DNA from: Clostridia bacterium
GTDB lineage: Bacteria > Bacillota_A > Clostridia > Oscillospirales > CAG-272
NCBI GenBank assembly: GCA_017632155.1
Contig: JAGBRZ010000110.1
Coordinates: forward strand, 1-25,138
DNA: 25,138 bases
Direction: 5' to 3'
A program made the translations under genes and the position numbers. This document shows, one piece after another, positions 8,019-15,786 of the stretch. Position 1 is the stretch's first letter. The number at the start of each line of letters is the position of its first letter. The notes under the pieces were generated by a model, which was not told the DNA's origin, searched no databases, and was given only the letters and a program-made list of their open reading frames with translations.

Positions 8019-9064
8019 TACATATATTTGCGATTGATTTTTATTTTTTCCTCTTCTTCCTCGCTTAATAGGCTTGAGACATAGGCAGGAAGATTTTTAT
8101 GAAAAAGACGTTCTTCCAAAGAAAGTCCCCATTCCTTTCGTTCTTTTTCATTTAGTCCTAAAGTATTTAAAAGAAAGGGATCTTTTTGGAAATCCAATGT
8201 GTTAAGGTATTCCAGCAATATGGGATCATCAAAAATTTGATGGGTATGGTAAATGCAAACGTAAACATATCGACCTATGTTTAATTTGTGACAGATTCCT
8301 TTGATGGTTTCGGCGGAGGGGCGCACGGTGCGCAAATAATAATATAGGTCGCAAAAAAGATTTAGGCGAAGGCTGTCATTCATTAGCAGATATAAAGAGT
8401 TCATATCCTTATAATGATGCAAACAAAGAGCGATGAATTCCATTTCGGACGTTAATTTGCGGAAGGGAATATCAAAGAGGGAGGACTCCTCTGAGTGATA
8501 TAATACCCAATCCATATTGGATTTTTCTTCGCATTCCCCCCATAAAATGTCCATATTTACATCCACATTAACATAAGGGCACAACGGATTGCTTGTTGGT
8601 TTAATATAGGGCGCGGCTTGATGGCTCATCGCAGTTTGAAATAGAATTTCACTACGCGTGAAAGGAGCGATTCCTTGGTCAGTAACGCGTCCTTGTATGA
8701 AGCCCTCTGACAGGAGTAGCTCCTTCATAGCATCGGCGTTTTGTCGACGGATGAGCAGGTCGATATCCCCTGAAGAGCGCACAAAGGGATCACCGTATGC
8801 GGCACCGGATAATGTAGCTCCTTTGATAACTACATAAGGAAAGTTGATTTTCTCAAATAGCGGACGGCATATTTTATAACGTTCTTTGACGGCAATGCGA
8901 TTGAGCGTTTGTACCATGATCAAGCGTTGTTTATAGCGAGCATCACCGATTTGAGCGAGCAAATAAAAACAACGATGACGGTATAAAAGATCGGATATAT
9001 CTAAGCCGGGATTTTTATTGTTTGCCAAGGCGCGTAACGCATCTATGATATCGCTTGCTGTCAT
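8018..9064 (-). CDS. NTP_transf_5-type nucleotidyltransferase, RiPP-associated
   Basis: A 348-residue protein of the uncharacterised nucleotidyltransferase family NTP_transf_5 (PF14907, from memory), often found in lasso and other RiPP clusters. The active-site region is clear: YVVIKGATLSGAAYGDP (about 77-93), then SSGDIDLLI with Gly99-Asp100-x-Asp102, the metal-binding pair of the pol-beta superfamily. The rest is helical and weakly conserved, as in the family. The start is the ATG of an ATGA overlap with the upstream carrier/FkbH gene, with GGAG in front. It would transfer a nucleotide or phosphate to an unknown acceptor, perhaps the peptide. The family call is firm; the substrate is unknown. 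Confidence 0.8.
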   Translation of the reverse strand: MTASDIIDALRALANNKNPGLDISDLLYRHRCFYLLAQIGDARYKQRLIMVQTLNRIAVKERYKICRPLFEKINFPYVVIKGATLSGAAYGDPFVRSSGDIDLLIRRQNADAMKELLLSEGFIQGRVTDQGIAPFTRSEILFQTAMSHQAAPYIKPTSNPLCPYVNVDVNMDILWGECEEKSNMDWVLYHSEESSLFDIPFRKLTSEMEFIALCLHHYKDMNSLYLLMNDSLRLNLFCDLYYYLRTVRPSAETIKGICHKLNIGRYVYVCIYHTHQIFDDPILLEYLNTLDFQKDPFLLNTLGLNEKERKEWGLSLEERLFHKNLPAYVSSLLSEEEEEKIKINRKYM

Positions 9065-10242
9065 ATTTGTATTACTCCATTTTTAGTGTAAAAATCCATG
9101 TATCGATCGTTTTTTTGGTTGGTATGATAGATACCATAAAGCGGCGCTTGCGTTCTTTTCTGGATTTCTTTTAAAAGAACCAACTCAAAATCTCGATCAA
9201 ACACGCGGCAGGAGAGCATAAATGCTTCTATCGTATTTTTCCTTACGACTGCCATACCTACGATGCCCATATCTCCATATTTATCTTTTGCAGAAAGGGA
9301 AAGAACTAAGGTTTTCGGATCATCTATCAATGATGCTAATTCTTCTTTGACGTATGAAATGTCGGAAAGATTGAATTGATGTGTTCGAAGCGATAATTCA
9401 GAAAGGCGCGGACAATCCTCTTTGGAGGCGGGCTTGCAGGTGGTAATTGTTTGTAGCGATTGATTGTATTCTTGCACCGATGTGAATTGGTACTTTTCCT
9501 TTTCGCGATTTTTTTGTTCTTGATAAAGCTTAGTACGATTTAAATCGGATGTAGCTTGTACCGATGCGAAGAACGTTGTGAATTGATCATAAAAGGTTGG
9601 AATCGCATGATTGATCTTTACGGTGGAGAGCTCAGGTAAATTTAATGTAACAAAGCCAAGCTCATATTCACTGTTATCTGCAAAGACAATACTGTTATGG
9701 GATAGGTTTAGAGTGTCTATGATCGAGGAGATGTTGGTAGCTTTATTGTTTGGGTTGGCAACAAGTATTGCGAAATGTTCTTTTTTTAACAACATTTTTG
9801 GATTGGAAAAAGCAAGATCAATAGATTTTTCCGTGTTTTTGCTACATAGGCAAAGAAGGACACCTCGATGGTAAAGATCTAGTAAAAATGTTTGAAATTT
9901 TAAGATTTCATCATCCAAGACAATCTCTTCTTCGCCACTGATTCCTTTCCAAAGAACATCATCAGCATCTAAAATCAAACATTTTTTTGAAGATTCCTGA
10001 GGTTCAATGTATGGAGCAAGCGTATTAAAAATACGATTTAATGTTGAGAAATTTTCGTATAGCAAGTCGCTATCACGAATCTCGAATTTAAAAGAATCTT
10101 CAATACGAACGATAAAGGTAATCATGCTCAAAGAAGTTAGGTTCATATTGGATAAAGGGGTATTTGGATCGAAATTTTTTACAGTAGTGATATCTTCGTT
10201 TAAAACTTCTGAGAGAATTTGAAAAATTTTTGATTTGTTCAT
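9061..10242 (-). CDS. acyl carrier protein fused to FkbH-like HAD protein
   Basis: Of 393 residues, the first 78 form an acyl carrier domain with the phosphopantetheine attachment site at Ser37 (MNLTSLSM). Residues from 86 on are an FkbH-like HAD-IIIC domain with the nucleophile motif LDADDVLWKG (Asp92, Asp94), CSKN and the VFADNSEYE loop, then a GNAT-like C-terminal part. FkbH proteins load a glyceryl unit from 1,3-bisphosphoglycerate onto a carrier protein as a thioester. The open frame extends upstream to 10347, but only the ATG at 10242 has a ribosome binding site (GGAG, 6-base gap), so I start there. It overlaps the nucleotidyltransferase by four bases. Together with the BtrH-like genes at 13670 and 14683 it suggests transfer of a carrier-bound acyl group. 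Confidence 0.85.
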   Translation of the reverse strand: MNKSKIFQILSEVLNEDITTVKNFDPNTPLSNMNLTSLSMITFIVRIEDSFKFEIRDSDLLYENFSTLNRIFNTLAPYIEPQESSKKCLILDADDVLWKGISGEEEIVLDDEILKFQTFLLDLYHRGVLLCLCSKNTEKSIDLAFSNPKMLLKKEHFAILVANPNNKATNISSIIDTLNLSHNSIVFADNSEYELGFVTLNLPELSTVKINHAIPTFYDQFTTFFASVQATSDLNRTKLYQEQKNREKEKYQFTSVQEYNQSLQTITTCKPASKEDCPRLSELSLRTHQFNLSDISYVKEELASLIDDPKTLVLSLSAKDKYGDMGIVGMAVVRKNTIEAFMLSCRVFDRDFELVLLKEIQKRTQAPLYGIYHTNQKNDRYMDFYTKNGVIQI

Positions 10243-10273
10243 TTTTGACTCCATTTTTACAAGAATGATAAGA

Positions 10274-10281
10274 TATAAGTG
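10274..10281 (-). promoter_or_regulatory. CACTTATA box in divergent spacer, minus-strand copy
   Basis: CACTTATA on the minus strand, 32 bases before the FkbH-ACP start codon. The same octamer in the other orientation covers the -10 of the XRE promoter (10361-10368). The pair could be operator sites for the XRE protein on both divergent transcripts. No convincing leftward -35/-10 pair was found here. Confidence 0.3.
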
Positions 10282-10341
10282 AAAAAGCGAGAAAAATAAA
10301 GAATATTTTTTATTTTTGTTGAAAATATGTCTTATGCGATA

Positions 10342-10370
10342 TTGCAATGCTTGCGAAAATCACTTATAAT
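10342..10370 (+). promoter_or_regulatory. sigma-A promoter of the XRE-fusion gene
   Basis: TTGCAA (10342-10347), 17 bases, TATAAT (10365-10370), 21 bases before the ATG. The -10 sits in an imperfect palindrome with CACT and AGTG arms (10361-10374), a possible autoregulatory operator. Confidence 0.8.
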
Positions 10371-10390
10371 AGTGCTGTCAGGAGGTACGT

Positions 10391-10915
10391 ATGATATCAT
10401 CAACAAAAGAAATCGTAGGAATGAATGTTAATTATTATCGCAAAAAGGCTAATTTAACACAAGAAGAATTGGCGGGGCTTGCCAAGACAGGACAGCGGAT
10501 CATTAGTAAGATTGAAAATTGTACACAGAATTATTCCATTTCCACCTTGGAACGCTTGTGTATTGAATTAAATATTCCAATGTATAAACTGTTTATCTCT
10601 AATAATGGAGTAGATTATCGAGAATTGCTCCATGATCCACTTTATTCCAAAGGAGCAATTATGTTATTATACCATTATTACATGTTTATGAGCACAATAG
10701 AAAACGAGGAGGTATCTGATGGGAAATACCATACCTATGGTATTGCGCTACAGCATTATGATGAGGTGAAAATGGAGGATATTAGCACGGATAAGAATTT
10801 TGTACAGCATCTTGTGGATTTTTGTAACAGATATCAAGTATCCCCCTATCATTTTCCTGATGTGATTCAAGATGCCATGGTGGAATTCAAGGAAAAACAA
10901 CCGTGTAATTCTTAA
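10391..10915 (+). CDS. XRE-family regulator fused to DUF6514-like domain
   Basis: This 174-residue protein has an N-terminal Cro/C1-type helix-turn-helix (about 8-65; NYYRKKANLTQEELAGLAKT then RIISKIEN) for DNA binding. The C-terminal part (about 105-170) contains KYHTYGIAL, EDISTDKNFVQHLVDFCN and SPYHFPDVIQDAM, the pattern of the small Clostridia family I know as DUF6514. Strong AGGAGG lies 5 bases before the ATG. It is divergent from the FkbH-ACP operon and its stop overlaps the stop of the radical SAM gene by four bases. It sits in the middle of the left RiPP locus and probably regulates it. At the right end of the window the same two parts occur as separate genes (24223 and 24485). Confidence 0.8.
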   Translation: MISSTKEIVGMNVNYYRKKANLTQEELAGLAKTGQRIISKIENCTQNYSISTLERLCIELNIPMYKLFISNNGVDYRELLHDPLYSKGAIMLLYHYYMFMSTIENEEVSDGKYHTYGIALQHYDEVKMEDISTDKNFVQHLVDFCNRYQVSPYHFPDVIQDAMVEFKEKQPCNS

Positions 10916-11940
10916 GATTGATTCGTTGCTTTTGTTGTTGCATGTAGGTCATACGTTAAAAATTGTAATTTTCGATAAAGACAGCTATCATCATTGCCTA
11001 GAGGATCTCCCGTAAGATGGACAGCCTCTGCCATGCATCCTCTTCCGCATACCGCGTGGAGCATACACCTTTCGCATCCAAAGTCTATTGACGTACGCTC
11101 ACGTGCTAAAGAACAGATACGAGCAAGATTTTTATCCATCTTGTTCGGATCAAAGTGTAAAGCATTTGCTAAAGTATAATCAGTAGAATAAAGGGACTGG
11201 CAAGGCTGAATAGAACCATCCACCTTGATACAGACGGATAGTTGATCTGTCCCCTTGACAAAGGGGCAGGTGGAGGTGCAACGAGGGAGATAGGCATCGG
11301 TTTGGTATTGTTGATTGAGTGAATCGATCTGCCTTAAAATTTTGATTTTATCTTGTGCCGATACTTTTTTATTTTCCCAATTTTCTTCACCGTTTCCGCT
11401 TCGGTAAATAAAAGCAAATTCAGGAATACACCGCAAGGAAATGGCCAAACGGTAAAAATCTTTCACGTCGGTGAGATTGTTTTGGGAAATCACCATTTTT
11501 AAGAGAGGGCGCAGCGTTGGATTATGAATACTTTTGACAAATTCCACGGCTTGATCAAAGTGTCCAATGCCACGAGTCTGCTGATTTTTTTCTTCACAAG
11601 AGCCATCGAGGCTGATTTGTAGGGTGATGTTGGAAGCATGGTTTAACAACTGGATAAAGGTTGGATTTTGGCTTGTCCCATTGGTTACAAAACCAAAAGA
11701 TAGTTCAGGGTGTGTACGAATTAACTCCAAAAGACGGTCAAAATCGGAGTGTAATGATGGTTCGCCACCGGAAAACAAAAAACGCTTTGCCCCGTAGGTG
11801 GAAAATAGAGAAATAATATGTTCAATTTGATTGATCGAAAGCTCTTGCGTTTTTTTGTTGAGTCCCGAACGGTTATAGCAAGTGCGGCAATTGAGATTAC
11901 AACGATTGGTAATTTCTATGTAAACAGTTTTTATATTCAT
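10912..11940 (-). CDS. radical SAM/SPASM peptide-modifying enzyme
   Basis: A 342-residue radical S-adenosylmethionine enzyme. The Fe4S4-binding Cys14-x3-Cys18-x2-Cys21 (CNLNCRTC) and the SAM-binding FSGGEPSL are clear. A C-terminal SPASM-type region binds auxiliary clusters: CTSTCPF, VCIKVDGSIQPC and CERCMLHAVCGRGC, with a last Cys in DDSC. Such enzymes install carbon-carbon, thioether or similar cross-links in RiPP precursors. It is the third gene of the operon HPrK-like, S26-PqqD, radical SAM, and its ATG overlaps the previous stop (ATGA) without a clear ribosome binding site, so translation is probably coupled. The leader would be presented by the PqqD-like domain of the upstream gene. The reaction and the substrate peptide are unknown. 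Confidence 0.9.
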   Translation of the reverse strand: MNIKTVYIEITNRCNLNCRTCYNRSGLNKKTQELSINQIEHIISLFSTYGAKRFLFSGGEPSLHSDFDRLLELIRTHPELSFGFVTNGTSQNPTFIQLLNHASNITLQISLDGSCEEKNQQTRGIGHFDQAVEFVKSIHNPTLRPLLKMVISQNNLTDVKDFYRLAISLRCIPEFAFIYRSGNGEENWENKKVSAQDKIKILRQIDSLNQQYQTDAYLPRCTSTCPFVKGTDQLSVCIKVDGSIQPCQSLYSTDYTLANALHFDPNKMDKNLARICSLARERTSIDFGCERCMLHAVCGRGCMAEAVHLTGDPLGNDDSCLYRKLQFLTYDLHATTKATNQS

Positions 11941-12656
11941 TTTATAATAACTACTTTCTTTGCTACCAGCTCAGCAAGAAATTCTTCAACGTCTTCACGA
12001 ATCATAGCGGGCGGAGCGTCGTAAATTTCACATAATTTCGAAACAAGGATAGTCAGATCACAAGGATGCTCCAAACAGTTTAGGATATCGACTCCTGTTT
12101 CATCAAAAAAGTGAGTATTTCCACTTTCGGGATCAAACACGGCAAGCGAAGTTTCGTCCGTGGGAATATAGTCCATATTGTTATTTTTTTGATAGTTCAT
12201 AGTTTTGTCCTCAACGTTCCAAAGTATTTGATGATAAAAGCGGAAGATTCCGCTTTTTTTTGTTTTGTCCATATCATAGCCGTTCTTTCGAAAGCAACGG
12301 TTGACCTGATAAGAAAGTGTAATTAGCGCCTGTGAAAAAGGAGGAAGGTTCTTTCCGTTTTGACGAATCACTTTGCCTCCGATGGCTTCTATGGGCATGT
12401 CTTCTAATCGAAAGGAGTTGTCCCCCTTGCAGAAAAAACGGTTATTTTCTATTTTCAGTAGACGGTGTATCAATAATTCCCCCTTATAAAGGAATACCAA
12501 AATATCTCCTACCGCGTAGCTGTCTGCTTTTTGTACTGTCACCGTATCTCCCTCCCAAAGAGTGGGATTCATACTTTCTCCTGTCACGGAAATGGTAACG
12601 TCATGCCCGGAAGCAAGTTGTTTAAATAAGATTTTATGTAGAAGATCAGGGTTCAT
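11937..12656 (-). CDS. S26-type leader peptidase fused to PqqD-like recognition domain
   Basis: This 239-residue protein is a fusion. Residues 1-110 match the S24/S26 (signal peptidase I) fold: catalytic Ser28 in GESMNPTL, VGDILVF, IHRLLKI with His64 in the base position, and the CKGDN box at 76-80. The Ser/His arrangement is that of the SipW-like branch. No membrane helix is visible, so it should be cytosolic, unlike ordinary signal peptidases. Residues about 150-239 are PqqD-like: YIPTDETSLAVFD, FFDETGVDILNCLE and DVEEFLAELVAKKVV, a RiPP recognition element that binds leader peptides. The obvious reading is a leader peptidase that carries its own substrate-docking domain. It overlaps the HPrK-like gene by 11 bases and the radical SAM gene by 4. 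Confidence 0.8.
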   Translation of the reverse strand: MNPDLLHKILFKQLASGHDVTISVTGESMNPTLWEGDTVTVQKADSYAVGDILVFLYKGELLIHRLLKIENNRFFCKGDNSFRLEDMPIEAIGGKVIRQNGKNLPPFSQALITLSYQVNRCFRKNGYDMDKTKKSGIFRFYHQILWNVEDKTMNYQKNNNMDYIPTDETSLAVFDPESGNTHFFDETGVDILNCLEHPCDLTILVSKLCEIYDAPPAMIREDVEEFLAELVAKKVVIIK

Positions 12657-13449
12657 TTTGGATCAACTCCTTTACGTAATTCATATCGCCATAACGCAAT
12701 CGAAAGCAAGGCGTTTTTGCTAATCGAGTAAGAAAACGCAAATACTCTCCCGTGATGGGATATTGTGTGATGGGGGATTTCATTAGTTCGGTGATTCGTT
12801 CGGTGGTGGACATGGGAATCAAGTGGTTTTCTTTTTCATTTCTTTGCAAGAAAAATATCGTTTGAAGAGGGATTGGCTGTTGTATACAATAGGAAGGAAT
12901 GTACACCCAACGGTGCAGAGACGGCGGTTCTTCTAACGCTTGAAGTTTTGGAAGAGGTACGTGATATTGTTGCAATACACTTAGACCTCCCTCGCGAAGT
13001 TGAATCGGTGTAGTGAAGGGATGAATTTTGAAATTGGAACGATTTAAAAGAATGCAATCATCAGTCAAATATCCGCATCCATGGGCGGTTAAAAAGCCGG
13101 TTAACGTTGTTTTTCCGCTGGTTGTGGAAGCCAAAAACAAATGGCATCGTTTTTTCCATTCTACTGCAGCACCATGCAATGCAAAAAAATCTGTATGATA
13201 AATATTGTTTTCAAAGATGTATCGATCAATTTCTGCGAGCGGCTGATTGGTAACCAATGAATTTTGATCTGTTTCTAAGTGATAAGCAGATCGGCTTTGG
13301 GTGACTGTAATTTCGAAATCACAGTCGCTGAGGGACGCAAAAGTGAGATACTTTCCATATCGAAGAGATAAACAATTAATTAATTTTTGGCTATTGGTAG
13401 TAATAGCAAACGCGGATTGAAAGGGGAATTTTAAATAAAGAGTTTTCAT
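12646..13449 (-). CDS. HPr-kinase-like P-loop protein, RiPP-associated
   Basis: This 267-residue protein has the HPr kinase-like C-terminal fold: LHGAAVEWKKRCHLFLA then the P-loop ASTTSGKTT (107-115) and LTDDCILL (128-135). It lacks the rest of bacterial HprK, so it is not the carbon-catabolite kinase. Relatives occur beside PqqD-like proteins in many RiPP clusters; in some lasso clusters (paeninodin) they phosphorylate the peptide. It is first in the leftward operon; AAGGA lies 6 bases before the ATG and a promoter at 13483-13511. A second member is at 21469 in the right RiPP operon. ATP binding is well supported; the target is unknown. Confidence 0.8.
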   Translation of the reverse strand: MKTLYLKFPFQSAFAITTNSQKLINCLSLRYGKYLTFASLSDCDFEITVTQSRSAYHLETDQNSLVTNQPLAEIDRYIFENNIYHTDFFALHGAAVEWKKRCHLFLASTTSGKTTLTGFLTAHGCGYLTDDCILLNRSNFKIHPFTTPIQLREGGLSVLQQYHVPLPKLQALEEPPSLHRWVYIPSYCIQQPIPLQTIFFLQRNEKENHLIPMSTTERITELMKSPITQYPITGEYLRFLTRLAKTPCFRLRYGDMNYVKELIQNEP

Positions 13450-13482
13450 GAATATCCTTCTTTTTATGTTTGGTGTTGTTTT

Positions 13483-13511
13483 ATTATAACATATATTTTA
13501 AAAAAATTCCA
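13483..13511 (-). promoter_or_regulatory. promoter of the HPrK-like/S26-PqqD/radical SAM operon
   Basis: On the minus strand TGGAAT (13506-13511), 17 bases, TATAAT (13483-13488), with TG one base before the -10 (extended -10). The ATG at 13449 is about 34 bases downstream of the -10. Confidence 0.65.
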
Positions 13512-13553
13512 TAATTATCTTTAGAAATAATCGAAAAAATAAAAAATTATCTT

Positions 13554-13582
13554 ATTGATTTTTTTAAAATTAAATGATATAA
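13554..13582 (+). promoter_or_regulatory. promoter of the BtrH-like gene pair
   Basis: TTGATT, 17 bases, TATAAT, on the plus strand in the spacer 13450-13669, divergent from the HPrK-like operon promoter. The leader to the ATG at 13670 is about 80 bases. Confidence 0.65.
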
Positions 13583-13669
13583 TAAGACAGAACAAACAAA
13601 TACTGGCTAAAAGACCTAAAAAGAAAACGATTTGAGGCTCAATGAAAGATAAAGAAAGGATTGATAAAT

Positions 13670-14677
13670 ATGGAAAAGAAAGTGATCTTACCATTTGAAG
13701 AACAACCATACTCCTTGATGTATCAAGGCGGTGCTTTTTCTATGGGAATTATCCAAGCAAACGCCAAGGAAGATATTACTCCATGGTTAAGTAGCAGATA
13801 CCTTAATTGTTGGTTTTCTCTGGCTGGTGGACGGCATAAGTTTGGGTACTATTTGTCGGAAAGTTGGCCAGTAACAGAAGGAATTATGTTACATCAATAT
13901 GTTCGTTTGTTTCCTAGCGTATTAGAAGAGCTTTTTTGCGAAGATTTTTTGTCGTTTTCAAAACAAATGATGGACCTAGGATGGTATCCTCATGGACTTT
14001 TTAATGAGCAGTATATTCCCGGCAAACGTGATTATCAAAAAGAATACCATGTTCATGATTTTTTGTTGATCGGATATGATGATTTTGAAGAAGTTTGTTA
14101 TTCAGTTGGTTATTTAGAAGATGGACATTTTCAAAAATTTTCTATTCCGTATTCAAATATGCAACAATCAATTCTTACCATGGAAGATGCAAAGCCGACA
14201 TTTAATTTTTGGAAGTTAAATAAAAATGCGATTTTTTCACTCAATATTGAAAAAATCATATTAGGTTTGTCAGAATATTTAAATTCTACAATTTCTGATG
14301 AGAGAGAAAAATACGACAGATCTTGGGGGTTGGAAGCTGTTCGAAATTTGGGAAAATATATGATGAGTTGTTGCGAAGAACAAAGAAGCGTAGATTCCAG
14401 ATACACACGTGGAATTATGGAACACAAAAATTATATGAAAATGAGAGTGGAATATCTTTTGAAGCATGAATATCTTTCGGAGAAAAGGTATTTAGAGTTA
14501 TCTGAACAAGTTTTGAAATTATCTGAAAAAATTCATTTGCTTGGGCTTAAATACAATATAACTAAAAATCAAAATATTGGAGAACATATAGTAAATTTAA
14601 TAGAAGAAAGTATTTGTACTGAGTTGAAATATTTGCCGAGTGTTTTATCAGATTTAAAATCTAAGGAAGGAGAGTAA
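13670..14677 (+). CDS. papain-fold/BtrH-like protein, paralog 1
   Basis: This 335-residue protein is similar to the next gene. Near the N-terminus a conserved Cys47 lies in SRYLNCWFSLAGGRHKF; further on His129 precedes LLIGYDDF, followed by a beta segment (YSVGYLEDGHFQKF). This is the layout of C39-like cysteine peptidases and of the BtrH N-terminal family, whose founder moves an acyl group from a carrier protein onto an aminoglycoside. The later WGLEAVRNLGKYM element recurs in BtrH-type proteins. Start: ATG 13670 with AAAGGA about 9 bases upstream; a TTG at 13661 is too close to that site. Its neighbours include an acyl carrier fusion, so acyl transfer to a peptide is possible, peptidase activity an alternative. 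Family assignment is by motif only. Confidence 0.5.
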   Translation: MEKKVILPFEEQPYSLMYQGGAFSMGIIQANAKEDITPWLSSRYLNCWFSLAGGRHKFGYYLSESWPVTEGIMLHQYVRLFPSVLEELFCEDFLSFSKQMMDLGWYPHGLFNEQYIPGKRDYQKEYHVHDFLLIGYDDFEEVCYSVGYLEDGHFQKFSIPYSNMQQSILTMEDAKPTFNFWKLNKNAIFSLNIEKIILGLSEYLNSTISDEREKYDRSWGLEAVRNLGKYMMSCCEEQRSVDSRYTRGIMEHKNYMKMRVEYLLKHEYLSEKRYLELSEQVLKLSEKIHLLGLKYNITKNQNIGEHIVNLIEESICTELKYLPSVLSDLKSKEGE

Positions 14678-14682
14678 AATAT

Positions 14683-15669
14683 ATGAAATCGCGTTATAGT
14701 TTGCCACTCAAAACACCAAGCTTTGTTTCTTATGAGGAGTATGCTGTGGCAAGCGCACTTTTAGAAGGAAATTTAAAAGAGTCTTCTCCTTTTCTCGCGT
14801 TGCAGTATATTAATTGCTTTTATAATGCGGCGTCTGGTTCACATAAATTTGTAATTATGCCTTTTGATCATTGGGGCAGGGCAAAAAATATTATGCAAGA
14901 CCAGGCAATGGATGTGTATAAAGAATACTATCGATTACCTAAAAATAATCTAGTGACAATTTTGAAAAGAATGATTGCTTCGAATTTGTATATTATTGGG
15001 AAATGTAATCGCTCTTATGTGGAGCCTAATGTTTTTCGAAATGCCCCACCTTTTTATTTTATTGTTTCTGCATACGATGATTTTACGAACGAATTTACCA
15101 TTCACGGAGTAGATTCATCTGAAATTTTTTTGAGTGTACAGATTCGCTATGAAAAATTTGTTGAAGCATTGTTTGATACCAATCCTCCGAGCATTTATTT
15201 TGTTTTATGGCGCTACAATAAGGAGGTTTGTATTGAGTTTGATTGGCAGACGATTATTTCTGACTTGGAGGATTATATTCATTCTGTAAGTCGTAGAGTA
15301 AACAATAGTAAGTTTGTATATGGTTTCGAAGCAATCGAGGCGTTAGCAGAGCATTTCAAAGAAACAGCAATTAATGAGAAAAAAGTGAAAGAAAGCTATC
15401 TTCAGGAATTTTATGCCTTTAAATCCTATATGAGACGACGCATCCAATGCTTTATAGATCATCAAATTGTAGATCCTCAATGGCTAAAATACGCACAAGA
15501 CATAGAAAAGATCGCTCGACAGATAATGGAAGAAGGGATCTTATTTAATAAAATAGGCGATTTTTCTTTGGTTGAAAGTATGATGGTAAATTTCTCTAAA
15601 ATAATCAAAACCGAACAAGAGTATTTGCCATTCGTATTAAAAAAATTAAAAGATCAAACCGCCGATTGA
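14683..15669 (+). CDS. papain-fold/BtrH-like protein, paralog 2, catalytic His replaced
   Basis: This 328-residue paralog follows the previous gene after 5 bases, with GGAAGGAGAG overlapping the previous stop. Shared positions include LQYINCFYNAASGSHKF (Cys45), SAYDDFTNEF and YGFEAIEALAEHF, in the same order. The residue aligned with His129 of paralog 1 is Phe124, so if that His is catalytic this copy is inactive and could be a partner subunit. The two would then form an active/inactive pair. A terminator follows at 15708-15745, so the pair is its own operon. Function unknown beyond the fold inference. Confidence 0.5.
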   Translation: MKSRYSLPLKTPSFVSYEEYAVASALLEGNLKESSPFLALQYINCFYNAASGSHKFVIMPFDHWGRAKNIMQDQAMDVYKEYYRLPKNNLVTILKRMIASNLYIIGKCNRSYVEPNVFRNAPPFYFIVSAYDDFTNEFTIHGVDSSEIFLSVQIRYEKFVEALFDTNPPSIYFVLWRYNKEVCIEFDWQTIISDLEDYIHSVSRRVNNSKFVYGFEAIEALAEHFKETAINEKKVKESYLQEFYAFKSYMRRRIQCFIDHQIVDPQWLKYAQDIEKIARQIMEEGILFNKIGDFSLVESMMVNFSKIIKTEQEYLPFVLKKLKDQTAD

Positions 15670-15707
15670 TTCGGGGGCTTTGATTTTTATTCCCAATATA
15701 AAACGAT

Positions 15708-15745
15708 GAAAGACGAGTTGATGTCAGCTCGTCTTTTTTTATTTT
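15708..15745 (+). terminator. rho-independent terminator after BtrH-like pair
   Basis: AAAGACGAG and its complement enclose a short loop; one G-T pair extends the stem. A run of seven T follows (15734-15740). Confidence 0.85.
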
Positions 15746-15753
15746 GATTTGGA

Positions 15754-15759
15754 TATAAT
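15754..15759 (+). promoter_or_regulatory. candidate -10 of the recombinase promoter
   Basis: TATAAT lies 27 bases before the recombinase ATG. The -35 region falls in the T-run of the terminator and is poor, so the promoter is weak or needs an activator. Confidence 0.4.
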
Positions 15760-15786
15760 AACATTAAGAAAAGGAGGAGAAAAAGA

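Noticed and set aside
12646..13449. Catabolite-repression HPr kinase (hprK)
   Set aside because: Only the P-loop core is shared; length, context beside a PqqD-like domain and the second copy at 21469 point to a RiPP-associated kinase-like protein.
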